64,000 nt of DNA, taken from contig JAYKKI010000006.1 in NCBI GenBank assembly GCA_039881145.1, forward strand, positions 16,216,501-16,280,500. Reading direction: 5' to 3'. Under the pieces are notes generated by a model, which worked only from the letters and a program-made list of their open reading frames with translations, searched no databases and was not told where the DNA came from. Every line of letters starts with the position of its first letter. Within the stretch, counting starts at the first letter, position 1. The stretch comes from Druceiella hillmani (lineage: Eukaryota > Arthropoda > Insecta > Lepidoptera > Hepialidae). Shown here one piece after another: positions 11,201 through 24,400 of the stretch. Both the position numbers and the translations under genes were made by a program.

Positions 11201-14200
11201 AGCAGTTGAAAAGTGGCTTCAATCGAATGTTGGCAGGCGCTTAACAAGATACCACAGTGCAAAGTTACTTAACAAAATTTTATGAACGAGCTGTCACGAC
11301 TTGTAATGTGGTGAATGGTTATAGAACTACTGGAGCTTATCATGTACATTGAAACGTAGGCCCCAAGTGTTTGTTTGAGGTTGCAGATGCTGTTACTATA
11401 AATCCAGATATTAGTAATAATATTGATTGATGTCCGAATGTAAGCAACGAAGAGCAATTCAATTACAAATGTCGCCAAAAGCCCTACGAGAACCCTGACT
11501 AAGTATGTCAAGGATAAAAGCAATAATATGTTTACTCACAATCCTGTCTCTCGTTATTCAAAATAGATCATTCAAAAAAGCTATAAAAATTATATTATTT
11601 TCTTAAAAATAAAGTATAAAAAAACAAACAAAACCAAAAAAAATTAAGGAAAAGTAAATATTTTAGAGGTAGAGAAAAAATCAAAGGTTCAGAAATGAAG
11701 GTAAATGATACTTCTTTTGTATTTTCTAGCTGAAATACCAAGCTATCACAAAAATTATTTCTAATTTGAACCAAATAGGATTTATTTTCTGTTAAGTAAA
11801 AGTTGGTTAAATATAGGTAATTCTCCCTTAGGTCCTTTTCCTGCAGGATCAAATATCAGAGCAAAAAGAAGCTTTTTTCCTCTAATTTTCTTTTTGGAAA
11901 ATTTGTCAATAACTTTTTATAGTTCAACTTTTGGACTATGGCACTGAAAGAGCAGCTAACTTGTGGAACCCACATTTTCCTAATGTAAGTAGAATTTTAT
12001 TAATTTTCATTTGGCAAATGGATGTCATTGAAAGTTAAAATTAACATTAAAACTACAAATTTCAGGAAAGCTTGATATGAAATAATTCTTTATAATAAGC
12101 ATATCTGCAAGTCTCTCATATTTCTATTTTATGTCTAAAAATAAATCCAAAATTGAGATTTTTTTTTTAAATTACACAGATATTTATGTTTTACATTCAA
12201 GTCTTTTGCAATAATTTATATAATAGTCTTTGGTATTGAATTAGAAATAGTTTAATTAATTGCAAAGAAACCAATTGATTTACGAATAGCACTTGAATAA
12301 TGAATCTTGTGCCTATTAATTAATATAAGCTGCATTAGTGAATCTTGAAGTTATAGGCCTTAGCCTTTTGCAATTCTGTCGTCCTATAATTACACCATTT
12401 CATACATTTAACCGTTTTAGTGCCATGGTTTTTTACTCATATATCCTTAAAAATGCCAAAGAAATCTTTTGTTTTTGATGTCATTTACCCTTGTTTCGAA
12501 AAAAAACTGTATCTCTTCCAAAAATGATCCAATTTTAAAAGTTTTTCGGTATTTTCTTAATAAAAACTTGTACAAGGATAATAAAATACAAAGAAAATTA
12601 TGGAAATATATATTGTGAACAAAAATTATAACAAAAACTGAAATCAAGGTCACATCATATTTTTGCAGTCCGGTACATCCCCTGTATCAGCAAAATAATT
12701 GTTATCGTCACTATTATCACTATCACTCAAAATTTGCATTACGCCAAATTGTGAGCACACCACAATTTGAAAAACGATCATTTTCACAACTTGAAAAATG
12801 ATCATTTTCACTCAAATTATTTTCGTATTCCAACATTATGGGTTAAAAATGTTCTTTTCCTGGATCCTTTTTATATTGTAATTACTAATAATATCACAAT
12901 TTGAACTTTAGTAAGTACGCGCACGAGTGTGGTGGCCCTCGTCGGCACTCAAACGGTTAAACAGCTAATAACTTCTCATGAACAGAAACAAGGAAAGGAA
13001 TTTTTTTATAGTTTCACTTTTCAGATCACATCTCATAATGTAATTATTTTCAGACCATATCAAAAAGTGTAATACCATTGTTAAACTTAATTTTAATCTC
13101 TAAACTTAGTTTTAATCTGACACCGGATTAACCACTTTTTATAGTGAGTACCTACATACCCTATTTGACAAATAAATTGTATTGGTAGAATAATATTGGG
13201 TTATATCCACCATTGGCTGAATTCTTATTTCTTTAAATGTTGTATGGAAAATTGAAGAATCTTATTATTCTCTACAAAGAGCATGGTATCTGTAAAATCG
13301 ATATTTTATGTAGAACAATGTTTCAATATTTATAATTTTATATAATATATATATTTCACCAACCTATTCACATAATTTTTTTTTACTTTTCGTTTGACAC
13401 TAAAGAGATCTATCTTATTTATTATAAATTGTTATAATATATTAGATAAATTTTCAACAAAGTAATTTATAAAAAACTATTCACATATTTTACCCATAAA
13501 ACTACAAAATTATTTTAAAAAAACATACAATGTTTTAAAAGCCAAAGTGTAGAGCGTACAGATATAACAAAGTCTTAAATTAACTCTAAATTGAATTGAC
13601 AAAAACCCTCGTGAATGGATCAATTTTGTTTAGCGTTTAAAAGACTATTTGTGATAAAATTTCTTAATGTGAATTATACAACTTTAATTCAGTGATAAGT
13701 AAAAAGTAAATAAATTAGAATATTGCACTCTGCTTTTATTGCAATTAAAAACAAATCTATCAATCTATCATGTCACATTAGTACTAAGATGATATATAAT
13801 TAAAGCAGCTGATTGTCAAATATCTCAATAACTTTTGTTCACTTATCCCTCATAATCAAGTGAAATATCATAATGGTGATTAAATGTTTACATTAAAGTA
13901 TAAGCGACATGATCAATATTATTTAAATAAGTATATATAAAATCTTCATTATGACTACAATAATTAATTTAATGCCATTGCCTAAAAAAAATCATGTGCA
14001 ACCCTGTACATGTGACGGAAGTGAAACTTCTTTTGCGATCTAAACCTATATTTGTAAGTATATAGAAAGGAGTAAAATGATAGAGAGGGAGTATAACAAA
14101 TGTAAGTCCATAGATTGTACAAAAATCGTACAAGAAAATTTTAACATTATACATTCAAAAATTACTACTAACGTCATTACAAATCAACGTAAACTTCTAA

Positions 14201-17200
14201 TAAAACCTTCATGTAAACTTACATAGACAATTGTCAACTAACAACATAGCAGTGATGCCTATACGAGAACACAGCTAAATGCAGTGAAGTAAGTCGGGAT
14301 GTATTAGTCCTGTTGTGTATTATATTTATGACAACTATATGTCCCACACATTCATTACGGATCCATAAAGAAATTAAGTTAAATATGTTGTAGTGTTGTA
14401 ATTGATGAAGTACACACAAAATGAGTAATAAATAGATAAATCCAAAAAATTTGACAGTTTACTTTTGACACACATAACGTACATAACCATTGAAAGCAGT
14501 AGTGAGCACCATTTTTGTTCGTTTCGCGCACGCATACACTTCTTATCTTATTCTATTGTGTTCATCTATCTCTCTTTGTAGTTAGCTAAATACCTATTTT
14601 TCATTCCTCTTGCGATAGATTTGTTACATTTTCACAAAAATATTGCATGAACAACATTGCGACTTACAGAAGTTTCGACACAGTTACACAGTTTTACAGA
14701 AGTTATCGCACTTATAGAAGTTTCACTTCAAAGTTAAACGCTGCTATTTTCATGGAAATTGATTTGTGACTGCGCATGTGTGTGTGTGTGATATCAACAG
14801 TGCGATCATGTTTACATGACCTTTAAACAATAGCTTTTAAATATTAATGAAATTCGAGCGACTTTATAATACATCAATTTCATATGGCTGTATAATTTAT
14901 GGGCTCATTTAGGAATAAATTGTGTTAAAGTGATTAAAATATTATTAACGAATGCAGTTTTTTGTTAATAATATTAATTAATCGGCAAGGAAAATTTAGT
15001 TGATCATCCACAAATATATTGGTTATTATATTACCCAATAGTAAAAGAAAATTTTGTACATCATTTTGACATGTCATCAAAATTTAATCCAATTTAACCT
15101 GACTATATCCTTTAGTAAACACCTTATGTTACTCTCTTTCACTCTCAAAATAACTCAACGGCACATTTTTTTAGAAAGTTTTACTATTTTAGAGTTCCAT
15201 AATTCAAAAGGAAAAAAGAAAATCCTAGTTCACTCATCTGTCTAATGATTTTTTCTCAGAAACTGTTTGACATAGAAACGAGATATTAATCCACATATAT
15301 TGATTGATATAGTGTTGAATATTTTATAATCCACATATATTTTAGTAGATAACACTCAAAAATATTTATAAAGGAATTTTCCAGGGGGCAAATAAGAACC
15401 CCATAGAAGATTTTCTTTCCAATTCATGTAACGAGTAAGGTGTCATTTGAAAAAGAAAATAATAATTTCAAGATTTTATTTGAGAAGTTCAGTAGATATT
15501 GTTGAAAATGATTTTCCTTAGTTCTGTTTCGTAGCTTTAGAAATGATTTAAAATAAAAACTTCACTATGGCGAGAATAGTAAATAACTGGTAACATTAAA
15601 CAATGTAAGTCAATCCCATAAGACTCACAACATCAAGCAGACAACACATCTAACATGAACAAGAAACTTAATCGATGGAATTAATTTTTTTCACTCTAAT
15701 TAACGCGTAATGTGAACAATTTACAGCACTCACCTTCTCCTGACGGACGTGGCAAAGCTGACATTATCCTCTCTATTTGATTAACGGTGGACGAACCTGG
15801 GAATAATGGTTTCCCCAGCAGCATCTCACCAAGGATGCAGCCCAAACTCCACATGTCTATTCCTTTTGTATATCTGAAAAGAAAACATGTATATAGAAAT
15901 ATTTTAAAATTCTGTGATCACCAACCAATTAAGAAACATATTGATGTTATTCTGTCATAAAAGATTTTTCCATAAATTTAATTAAAACTAGAATCATAAC
16001 AATTTTTTAAAAATAGAACAGAATTCACAGCTTTGGTAGATGTTGATTTTGAATAAAAATGATTTGATCCGAAAACAAAGACACAGATCTCAAAATATTG
16101 AATGATTTGGATTTAAAGAATATCAATATATTTAGTTTTTATGATGAAAATTTTGATGGCTACTGTTTCAGAAAGATAATTACATTAGAGAATTGGAAAA
16201 AACACCTACAAATAGAATAATTATATTCACCTATAAAGATAATAATTATAAAACAAATGTCACCTGTAAAACAAAAATACTGGCTGATAGCCATTCTATA
16301 CAGGTACAATTTTAAAAAATAATGAGAGCTAGCATTTGTCAGTACATATTATTAATAAATGCCCTCATTTTCTCTCATGTACTACATACACATTTTACAT
16401 TGCATTACATATACTCTATGTTTAAGTAATGTAGAATAAGGGTTCAATATTTTTATTGCATGCGTGCGTGAGCGCGTACATGCGTATGCGCGTGTGTGCG
16501 TGTGCGCACATACTTTCGTGCGCACACTCTCACGTAATTGCCTATAATAAAGTAGTTAAATGATATAAGTTAATGCTATAGCATCAAAATATATGACAGC
16601 ATGGTAGAAATTTCAGAGCCCTTTTAAAATTTCGTGTAGAATCTGGTGACATATATATTTAAGTCCATGCTTTGAAATTGGTGTTAAATATATTTAAGTC
16701 CATCCTTTGAAATAAACCTAGAACATAATTAGTTTCGCACATATTTTGATAGCCCTAGGAAACTGACGCTACAGAGAAAGTTGATTTTGCAAACTGTGTG
16801 ATATGTTATTGATTTAAATTTAAATTTAAATGTTTTTTTTTATAATCACTTTAATTAATTATTTAACGCAATACATTTACAAAAGCAGAAATTTTTATAT
16901 AAAAACTAGAAAATAGTTTCTTGTCTAAAAACTTGATCGAATTATTGGACGTGTGTGCATGCGTGTATTCTTTCGTGCGCACACTCTTGCGTAATTACCT
17001 ATAATAAAGTAGTGAAATCATATAAGTTAATGCTATATTTACTTATTATGCTTTGAAATAAACCTAGAACACAATCAGTTTCGCACATGTTTTGATAGCC
17101 TTAGATAGCATTTACAAAAGCAGAAATTTTTTTCTAAAAACTAGAAAATAGTTTCTTGTCTAAAAACTTGATCGAATTATTAGTTGTTGTTGTTTGAATA

Positions 17201-18288
17201 GAACCCTTGTTGCAGTATGTCATAAACAAATTGTTACAACGTTGTCTTTCGATCTGTATTAAAATACTTTACTTTGCAAAATAGCTATGAATATTTAGTG
17301 AGTAATAATTTAAATCAACATTAATTTCAGTATGCTATAAGGTAAAGGTGAAAAGAAAATATATTATGTGAGCTTGTTTCAAATTTTACTAAAAATATTA
17401 AATTTCAATAACAATAACAGGATAAGAACAGTATAAATCGGGCAGTAAAGTTTAAATAGTTTGAAATAATAAACAATGAATATGGTTTAAAATTGTGAGC
17501 AATCTCTCTTCACCAAGAACTGAGAGAAAAAAACAATGAAATTGTATATGTGTGGCGTTATGTACAAAAATAGTTGTTTCTACTTTAAGTTGTATTACAT
17601 TTTTGTAGACAATGTAAAGACACAATGTTGCGGTTATTAAAACCTATGTATAAATAAAGAACTAACTGATAAATTTATGTTGTTGCTATATGAATGACTA
17701 TCATTATAACTTTACATTGGTTTACTGATCACATTCAATATCCTACATTTAGTCATTTATTCACGGCCTACAATTAATTTATTATAATCTTCCCGAGAAA
17801 AATCTGTTCTAATAAATATATATAATTTACCCTTAATTGCAACCATATAAAAATTACTGAAATGTAATACATTTTCTCCAGAAAATTCAAAACATTAATA
17901 ACACTTGGCAACTATTAGAAGTGACGATCCCTTCAGGACCATCAACGTCTTTAAGGCATCCATCACCTACAACATTTCTTTGATCTACTTGTAAATAAGC
18001 AGTTTTTTACAATATTTACTTGTTTATAAAATTAATGAAGAACACCTTGAACTTTTTTTCCTTAGTCCGGACTAGAGGTGGATATACTAACATTGAGACC
18101 GCTCCATAATTGACATATATTTTGTTATGGTAAATATTTTATGTTCAGGTAGAAGTAGGCCTGAGTACTACATTAGTAAAACTATACCAGGTTCAGCCTT
18201 GGTAGGTAACGAAGATGATGTAGAGTATGACTTCAGCAGATAATTTGTTATATATGCAACCCAACGTAAACAAGTACTCTGAATATGT

Positions 18289-18349
<61 letters not shown>

Positions 18350-18368
18350 GTATATATATATATATGTA

Positions 18369-18402
<34 letters not shown>

Positions 18403-21400
18403 CTTATATGACAAAACTTGATATGTGAAATCGTATAACTATGACATGACCGAAAATTTTGAAATTAGAAAGGTTTTTTGATTAACTAGCTATGGATGGC
18501 TCTTTGTTTTAATATACTGCAATGTTAGAGGATCTTTCTTTGTTTGAATATAGAAGGCCCTAGAAGTTAATTCTGGTATTTATCATAGCACTATGTAGTC
18601 AAGTAGCGAAGCAGTAGTGAAAAAAATGGTTTAGGTAATAGTACTTCAATAGCTTCAAATATTTTTTTATTACCAAGACCCAGGGAAGTAATTACTAAGT
18701 TAAGTTATTTAACTACTTAAGTTATTTTATTATCTAACCCCAGAGAATGTGTGGAATTTATCGATACTCTAAAATTGGTCATAGTAACAGCACTAGTTAA
18801 GGAGGGATGGTGGCGGCCATTTTATGGTTCTAAATGGGCATGAATTACATTGCTTGTTTCGTACCCTTTCTTCTTTTAGATAGTTTGATATTGAAAAAAT
18901 CTGAATTAGAGTTAGGGACAAAATACAATCTCTTGCATTGTATTGTGTAATAACTAAATTTAATGACTTAAATTTTATTTACTGCATTTTTGAGAAAAAC
19001 TCATGAGAAATTTGTTCCATTGATTATATTTCAGTCTTGTACACTAATAATAATTGGGTATTTGACTATTTTTTTTTTAATTTCATAAATCATAATTTCA
19101 AGGTACAAACCGATGAAGAGTGAAAATTTTTTTTAATAATCTTAAAAATTGACCGAATTATAAAAGTTTAAATTTAACCTTTAGAGAAGGACAGCAATAC
19201 TGTGTTGTGAGGTCATTTTTAATATTGCACATTATATTCTACGAGAGTGGGTACAGAGCTCAAAATTTGTGTATTTTTGATATTCATCTGATTTTTCTTT
19301 TAAATTATAAATCCACTGTAAAAACAATAATGAATTTGTTCGGGTAGTTCCATCATGAAAGAATTAAGAAACAGTGAATGTAGATAATTTTATTTTATTA
19401 CATTTTTATTATAAATACATAATAATTTATAATAAAAGTGCTGATAAAAAAACTAACTTAAGCAAAAAAGTTAAAACCTATTCTCGCGTAAACAAAATCA
19501 CACAAAAATAATGTTTTGTTTTCTTTTAAATTAAATAAGGTAGGTATCACAACACCGTAATACTACTTCAATTTTATTTACACAACTAAATAGACTAATT
19601 TTCAATTTGAAAGATTTTTATTATAATTATAAAATTTATTGTAATTATGCATTGATTTTTCGAATTAAGTGCTGTACAGAATTTTTGCTAGCACTTTTAT
19701 AAGGTGGTATTACATTTTCACCTTTGCTTTTACTAAAATCCGTTAGTGAATTCATGATATAACTTAAAGAAATGGTGTTATCTGATTGAAAAGCCCTTGA
19801 TCTGGAGAGTTCAGTATCATTAGTCATGCTGGTCTGTTTAGCTTGCAAATACTTGATGGAAGTTTGGTCAGATTCATTGACTCCAATCAAATCCAAAATA
19901 TACATATGTTTTGATTGTAATACGTTTGAAAAAATTACTTTGCATCCTGTTTTTACGAAAGTAGCTGCAGTAAACAATATTTCATTTTTTAAAATCCACA
20001 ATCGAGCTTAAAATGGCGATTTTATTTTCAATATTTAATATATAGGACTAATGAAAAAAGTTCTGTTTAAAAAAAAATAATTGTACACATATTTACATCT
20101 AGGTGAACAACATTTGTTTTACGATTCATGGCAATTCAAGAAAAGGCTAAACATTTAAATTGTGTACGTAAGGTATTTTGGTCCTTACATCAATTTTATA
20201 TCTGAATTGAATGGGTTGTCTCATTGAAATACATTCTGATAGATATCCTAAAGACCATTATAAAGGAGAAATAGATTAAAGCCGCTGAATAGAAGAACTG
20301 GTTCCCTGCAAAGATGAGAACCGTTTTGCTCAGTACACTTTTTAAAACATGATTTCGATGTAAATTTAGTTCGGTAGAAGAGATTTTTACCCAAAAGCAT
20401 TAACAATTTTTTTGCCAGCCACTTCATTGATGTAACGGCCATTTATCTTTGTGTCGATTGGAATGGAAAACGTATAGGTAGAAAGTACTACGTAGGCATA
20501 GGGATTTGTTAAAGTGGTAATTATCTGGCAGAAGGGCCTCTTTGGGCTCTTGTATTTCTAGTCATGGCTATTAACTCCACCTGAAACTCAAGCTATAAAT
20601 TTGACAAGAAAATAAATATAATCGAGGCTTTAAATCATGTTTAATCCATGAAGATATTTGATTGCTTTGTTTTCTATCAGTATGGAGATTTCCTTCAAGC
20701 AATCTTATAACCGATTTAAGAAGTATATTAATATACTTCTAATATGTTCTTTTATTTGATTTACCAAACACCTTAATACTAAATAAATATGTGTGTACTA
20801 CTTAATAAATATTTTGTCAATATATCTCATCGAGAGTTACAATTTTTCTTTGTTCATCATCTTTGTTTATGTTCTGTGCTTAATGCAAATGAATGCTTGC
20901 ATAGTTATCAATTTTTAATCAAAGATAAATGGTACGAGATTTAAAAAGGCTGCATTCATAATTGCACCAAATTCTGGTACTGAATATTTACTTTTGCATT
21001 CATATTTATGAATGTGTATAAATCTGTATTCAATATGTGTATATTTGTTATATTTTGTGCAAACAATATAACTTGTTCAAACCACCTATTTATTCAGTGC
21101 TAAAAATTCAAAAGATTTATATTTCTAAAAAATATATGAAAAATACTTTTAAAGTGTATTTCAATTATTTTAAGCAAACCCAACATCAAACCAATTTGCT
21201 GGAAGACTGTTTTCCCACATGAATTTGAAATGACCTGAAGCAAAAAAATAAGTGTCCAGTCCTGTTGATAATATAAAAGTTGTTCGTACAGTTCAAAATA
21301 GAAATTTCCTCCACCAAATTTTATAGCTAAATCAAAATGAAATTCGTGAAAAAGTAAAATCTTCACAAAAATGTAATTTTATTAACTAAAATAATGCTCT

Positions 21401-24400
21401 GGTAAGAAATATAATTGATTTCGAATGGTTGATTACATTATTGACTCTTAGAAAATAGTATTTTGTTATATTTAATATTTTTTTTATTTGTCCCTTTAAA
21501 TCGCTTATCCCACCTTGGGCCCGGGTGTTAATTAGCTAATTTACACAGGAGGCCTTGAAGAAGTAAAATTCATAAGGGCCACACCACTAAAATTTAATTA
21601 TCAACTAATTGCGGAAATCACTTCAGTAAAACTATCTGTAACCTGGGAAAAGATTATGAAATTATCTAAATGATGAAATAATTTTTTTTTATTTACAAGT
21701 ACATAAAGGGATACCAAAAAATGTTACCAAATTTTGAAAAGACCTGCTTCTAGCTCAATTCTTAATTATCTGATAATATTTCATGAACCATAGTAAACAA
21801 AAAACTTATTTCTTATTTTGAATAATTTCAAATAAATTTCCAAAAGAAATCTTATAGGTTATATATATTCAAATCTTAAAGACATTACAATTACAAATAC
21901 TTAAAGGAAATTCATAAACATTGTGAAAAAAAAATGCAACGTCAAATTAATGTTTTTGGCCATTCACGGGAAAAAAACCATTACAATGAAATTAATTATG
22001 TTTTAAATTGATAACGTACTTTGTTGAATTTGGTATAAAATTCTGAAAAAGTGGTGTTAATTTTCGTGAAAATAAAATTATATAATTTAAGAAAAAGCAT
22101 GGAAAATTTTTATTTTGACTAAAACTCTAAAACTGGGTGAAATAGTATTCATTACTCGAATTATATACTTCTATTTATACATACACAATCTCTGAAATGT
22201 AATATAAAGTATAAAAAAATTACATTCATCTGATAAGTGAAACTATTCTAAAAATAATTATAAACTTTGTTCTTTTCACGGCGCATTTTTACGAGTGCGA
22301 AATGTCTTCTTTGGTTGGAAAAATATTTTTTAATAACTTTATATATCTAGAAAAAACATTTCCCGTTGTGAATATGTCATATTATAGTTATAATTAGTTC
22401 AGAGATTAGTACTACCATGCATTTCAATATGTATGAATTCAATGTATGCAAATCAAATAAATTGTTAGATATGTAACAAAGTAAATAATCACAATCTATT
22501 ATAAAAATAGATTATTTAAATATATAATGATATATATGTTACAAAACTTTACCAACCTAATTATTCCATTTCCTACCGAGATCACATAAAACAAACTGCA
22601 CAGTTCGTGAGTAAGGGTCCACTGATTTTATTTATTTGTTTTTACCGCTTTGTCCTCTAATAACAATGCCGAGTAGACTATTATTTTATTATCTTTATCT
22701 AGTATCGAATACCAGAGATTATAAGGTATCTTTTATTCATATTTATAGTTTAAAATTATTCGAAATGTCGGCACGTTCGATCTTTAATTTTGAGACCGAT
22801 ATCGGCCTGTCGGACTTACAGGGAAGGTTTCTTTTCAGAGCCAATATCGTTCCTTTGGGCCTGTAATCGGTTAAATTGCTTTTTTTCATATTTGGAATTC
22901 TTAAATACCCATTTTTTTAAACACTAATCTGGTAACACTTATTTATGCACATGAATATTAGTACAGAAAGATACTGGTCAATGAAGTACTGATTCCTTTA
23001 AAAATTTATTGTCTATGATTTTAATATCATAGTCTCAGTAAAAACCAATCCTTTTTAGTTCCCTACAACTTCTACCAATTCCCTTTAGTTCACTACATGG
23101 GTAATCTGTACTTTTCAATACAGATTATCCATGTAAAACATAATATGAGTGTATTAATTAAAAATATTATGCACACAATTTGAATTAGATAAATCTATAT
23201 GCAGTCATTCCACTGATCCATTAAATGAATATATGGTAATAATTTTATAACTTATAAATTCACAATTAAATGAAACTACGTGATGTAGTATTATTTCTAC
23301 TTTCTTTAATTTCTTTATCACAAGCTAGGTTTCGTTATATTATAACATCTTCAGGTGGGCTATTAGCAAAGAATCAATGCTAATATCCCACCTGAAGATG
23401 TTATACAACAAAACCTAGGTTGTGATAAAGAAATTAAAGAAAGTAGAGATAATACTACATGAAGTAGTTTCATTTAATTGTGAATAATGAATTTCTACAA
23501 AATTAACGCCAAATATATTCAATATTTATAAATTTTAAATATTTACATATAATACTTAAAAATGAATAGGTTCAAGTTGTGTGAAATTCTAGAAAACAAA
23601 CAAAACTTATATTTAGTATCTGTTATATTTTCCGAATTTATTTATATATTTCTACATTGAAATATGATATCACTCTATGACCGTCAAATTTCCTCTATAA
23701 AATCTCCATAGTAATAAGGTTAATCATATTAAAACTACCGTGAAAGCCATAAACATTCTAATTTACATTTAGAAATTGTCATCTGTACCATTTCAAATAC
23801 CGACCAACGGTTTAAATATAGATCATGACGGGGTGATGCCGTGCTATGGAAGCATACTATTATTAACTTATGAAATATAGTACCAAGGATAGACGCAATA
23901 AAGATTTAATAGCTGTAGAGAGAACCTAATAACAGATTATATAAGTACAATAAAATATATTTATTCATTTGTATGTGGAAATTTGAGTTTATGTACGTGG
24001 AAATTTCGGTGTAAATGAAGCGGTTGAAAACGTTTTTTTCAATTTCATACGTCATAAGGGATATCAATTAAAGGAGCAAATTATAAGAATTACGAAACTA
24101 TTTTTTTTTCAGGATTTTTCATAAGAATAATTCTAGAGATATTGTTGAAAATGTTCACATTGCTTTTCTCAGAAATCACCATTTAACATAGAAACTTGAA
24201 ATTTGGCAAAATTTTAAAGCCTTTCAGCCAACATATATCTCAGTAGAAAAATAGAAACTGAAAAATATTTGATTAAACATTTTAGAGAAATTTATTAATT
24301 AAAAATTTAAAAAGGGAGTTACAAGTGTTTCGTAATAATCTTTTTAGAATTTCATGTTCGTAATTAAAAATTTCCACAAAAGATATGTTCCTCCATTTTG

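Larger units (their letters stand above)
7869..15733 (-). other. ERK7 intron 4 (7.9 kb)
   Basis: Holds a hairpin (8114-8150), an RTE LINE end (9060-9507), piggyBac-like copies A and B (9834-10289 and 12408-12960), a 109-bp duplication (11080-11297) and a GAAGTGAAACTTC-ended segment (14018-14729). The stretches 7869-9059, 10290-11079, 11298-12407, 12961-14017 and 14730-15733 are AT-rich with no supportable gene. Confidence 0.65.

Noticed and set aside
18227..18421. Tyr/Ile-rich open frames across the TA block (also 32108-32368 and 53270-53659)
   Set aside because: They are translations of (TA)n on both strands, not genes.
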